Below are positions 34,239 through 35,468 of a stretch of 35,468 bases of DNA, one piece after another. The notes beneath the pieces were generated by a model that was not told the DNA's origin, searched no databases, and saw nothing but the letters and a program-made list of their open reading frames with translations. Location of the stretch: the NCBI GenBank assembly GCA_017455005.1, contig JAFTBX010000045.1, positions 1-35,468 of the forward strand. The letters are read 5' to 3'. A program made the position numbers and the translations under genes. Within the stretch, counting starts at the first letter, position 1; every line of letters begins with the position of its first letter. This stretch comes from Lachnospiraceae bacterium (lineage in GTDB: Bacteria > Bacillota > Clostridia > Lachnospirales > Lachnospiraceae).

Positions 34239-35468
34239 ATGTTAGACATCAAGTTTGTAAGAGAGAACCCGGAACTGGTCAAGGAAAACATCAGAAAGAA
34301 GTTTCAGGATGAGAAGCTTCCGCTCGTTGACGAGTGCGTCGCGCTCGATGCGGAGCTTCGTAAAGTTCAGCAGGAAGCTGATGATTTAAGAGCAAAGCGC
34401 AACAAGCTGTCCAAGCAGATCGGCGGCCTGATGGCAAAGGGTCTGAAGGAAGAGGCTGAGCAGGTCAAGGCGGAGGTTTCCAAGGACGGAAGCCTTCTGG
34501 ATGAGCTTTCCGCAAAACAGGCCACACTCTCCGAGGAACTTACAAAGAAAATGATGATCATCCCGCAGATGATCGACGAGACTGTTCCGATCGGTAAGGA
34601 TTATTCCTTCAACGTGGAAGTACAGCGTTTCGGAGAACCGGTCGTTCCGGACTTCGAGGTTCCGTATCATACAGACATCATGGAGAGCTTCGACGGCATC
34701 GACATGGATGCTGCCGGCAGAGTCGCGGGCAATGGTTTCTACTATCTGATCGGCGACATTGCCCGTCTTCATGAAGCAGTCATCGCTTACGCGCGTGATT
34801 TCATGATCGGCAGAGGCTTTACCTACTGCATCCCGCCGTTCATGATCCGCTCCAAGGTCGTAACCGGCGTCATGTCCTTCGCGGAGATGGATGCCATGAT
34901 GTATAAGATCGAGGGAGAGGACCTCTATCTGATCGGTACTTCCGAGCATTCCATGATCGGCCGTTATATCGACCAGACCATCGATGAGGACAAGCTTCCG
35001 ATCACCATGACTTCCTACAGCCCCTGCTTCCGTAAGGAGAAGGGTGCGCACGGTATCGAGGAAAGAGGCGTTTACCGTATCCATCAGTTCGAGAAGCAGG
35101 AGATGATCGTCGTCTGCGAGCCGGAAGACAGCAAGAAGTGGTACGACATTCTCTGGAAGAACACCGTTGATTTCTTCCGCACGCTGGATATCCCGGTCAG
35201 ACAGCTGGAGTGCTGCTCCGGTGACCTGGCTGACCTGAAGGTCAAGTCCTGCGATGTGGAGGCATGGTCTCCGAGACAGAAGAAGTACTTTGAGGTAGGT
35301 TCCTGCTACAACCTCGGCGACGCGCAGGCAAGAAGACTGAAGATCCGCATCAAGTCCAAGGAGAAGGGCAACCATCTGGCACATACCCTCAACAATACCT
35401 GTGTAGCTCCGCCGCGTATGCTGATCGCGTTTCTGGAGAACAACCTTCAGGCAGACGGCTCCGTGAAG
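34239..35468 (+). CDS. serS: Seryl-tRNA synthetase, 3' end cut by window edge
   Basis: Class II synthetase that charges tRNA-Ser. 410 codons are present and the frame is open at the last base; by comparison with the family perhaps 15 residues are missing. The N-terminal coiled-coil tRNA-binding arm spans about 27-110 (LRKVQQEADDLRAKRNKL). The catalytic domain has the motif 2 region PCFRKEKGAHGIEERGVYRIHQFEK. The C-terminal part reads CSGDLADLKVKSCDVEAW, NLGDAQARR and HTLNNTCVAPPRMLIAF. Those segments resemble archaeal, especially haloarchaeal, SerRS more than the usual bacterial form (LEVW, FQARR, NGSGLAVGR). A GAAAGG ribosome-binding site lies 8 bases before ATG 34239. Confidence 0.94.
   Translation, partial: MLDIKFVRENPELVKENIRKKFQDEKLPLVDECVALDAELRKVQQEADDLRAKRNKLSKQIGGLMAKGLKEEAEQVKAEVSKDGSLLDELSAKQATLSEELTKKMMIIPQMIDETVPIGKDYSFNVEVQRFGEPVVPDFEVPYHTDIMESFDGIDMDAAGRVAGNGFYYLIGDIARLHEAVIAYARDFMIGRGFTYCIPPFMIRSKVVTGVMSFAEMDAMMYKIEGEDLYLIGTSEHSMIGRYIDQTIDEDKLPITMTSYSPCFRKEKGAHGIEERGVYRIHQFEKQEMIVVCEPEDSKKWYDILWKNTVDFFRTLDIPVRQLECCSGDLADLKVKSCDVEAWSPRQKKYFEVGSCYNLGDAQARRLKIRIKSKEKGNHLAHTLNNTCVAPPRMLIAFLENNLQADGSVK

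Overview
The window reads as chromosome of a fairly GC-rich Firmicute of class Clostridia, most likely Lachnospiraceae. The reasons are the cytosolic gene order priA-def-fmt-rsmB-rlmN-prpC-prkC-rsgA-rpe, which matches the Bacillus/Clostridia arrangement, strong Shine-Dalgarno sequences, a lipoprotein sugar-binding protein with an Ala/Thr/Glu/Pro-rich linker, and no outer-membrane genes. Every gene I accept is on the + strand. I saw no tRNA, rRNA, CRISPR array, transposase or prophage gene.

Region 1 (about 62-5595) is a carbohydrate-use cluster. It holds a LacI-type regulator, an ABC solute-binding lipoprotein, two ABC permeases and a cytoplasmic GH5-type glycoside hydrolase. No ATPase subunit is encoded, so a shared MsmK/UgpC-type ATPase elsewhere is expected. 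A palindrome ahead of the binding-protein gene is a candidate operator, and a strong hairpin separates that gene from the permeases.

Region 2 (5596-8404) has an ABC-F ATPase whose promoter sits so close to its start codon that the mRNA may be leaderless. A small two-helix membrane protein, a terminator-like hairpin and a clear sigma-A promoter follow.

Region 3 (8405-19053) is cell wall and division: a class A penicillin-binding protein, an SH3/NlpC-P60 hydrolase, an FtsK/SpoIIIE translocase, murE and murF. murF is broken by a single-base frameshift near 17778.

Region 4 (19050-31114) is the housekeeping block: priA, def, fmt, a zinc metallopeptidase, rsmB, rlmN, prpC, prkC, rsgA and rpe. The 440-bp gap between rsgA and rpe is filled by two diverged copies of a unit of about 190 bp in inverted orientation. 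Each copy carries a central hairpin whose stem differs in sequence between copies but is still paired. This is the best candidate for an undescribed element in the window.

Region 5 (31207-35468) has an ECF transporter S component overlapping a pyridoxal/pyridoxamine kinase gene (probable vitamin B6 uptake and trapping), an MscS channel with an extra C-terminal domain that looks GHKL-ATPase-like, and a seryl-tRNA synthetase cut by the window edge, whose C-terminal motifs look archaeal rather than typically bacterial.
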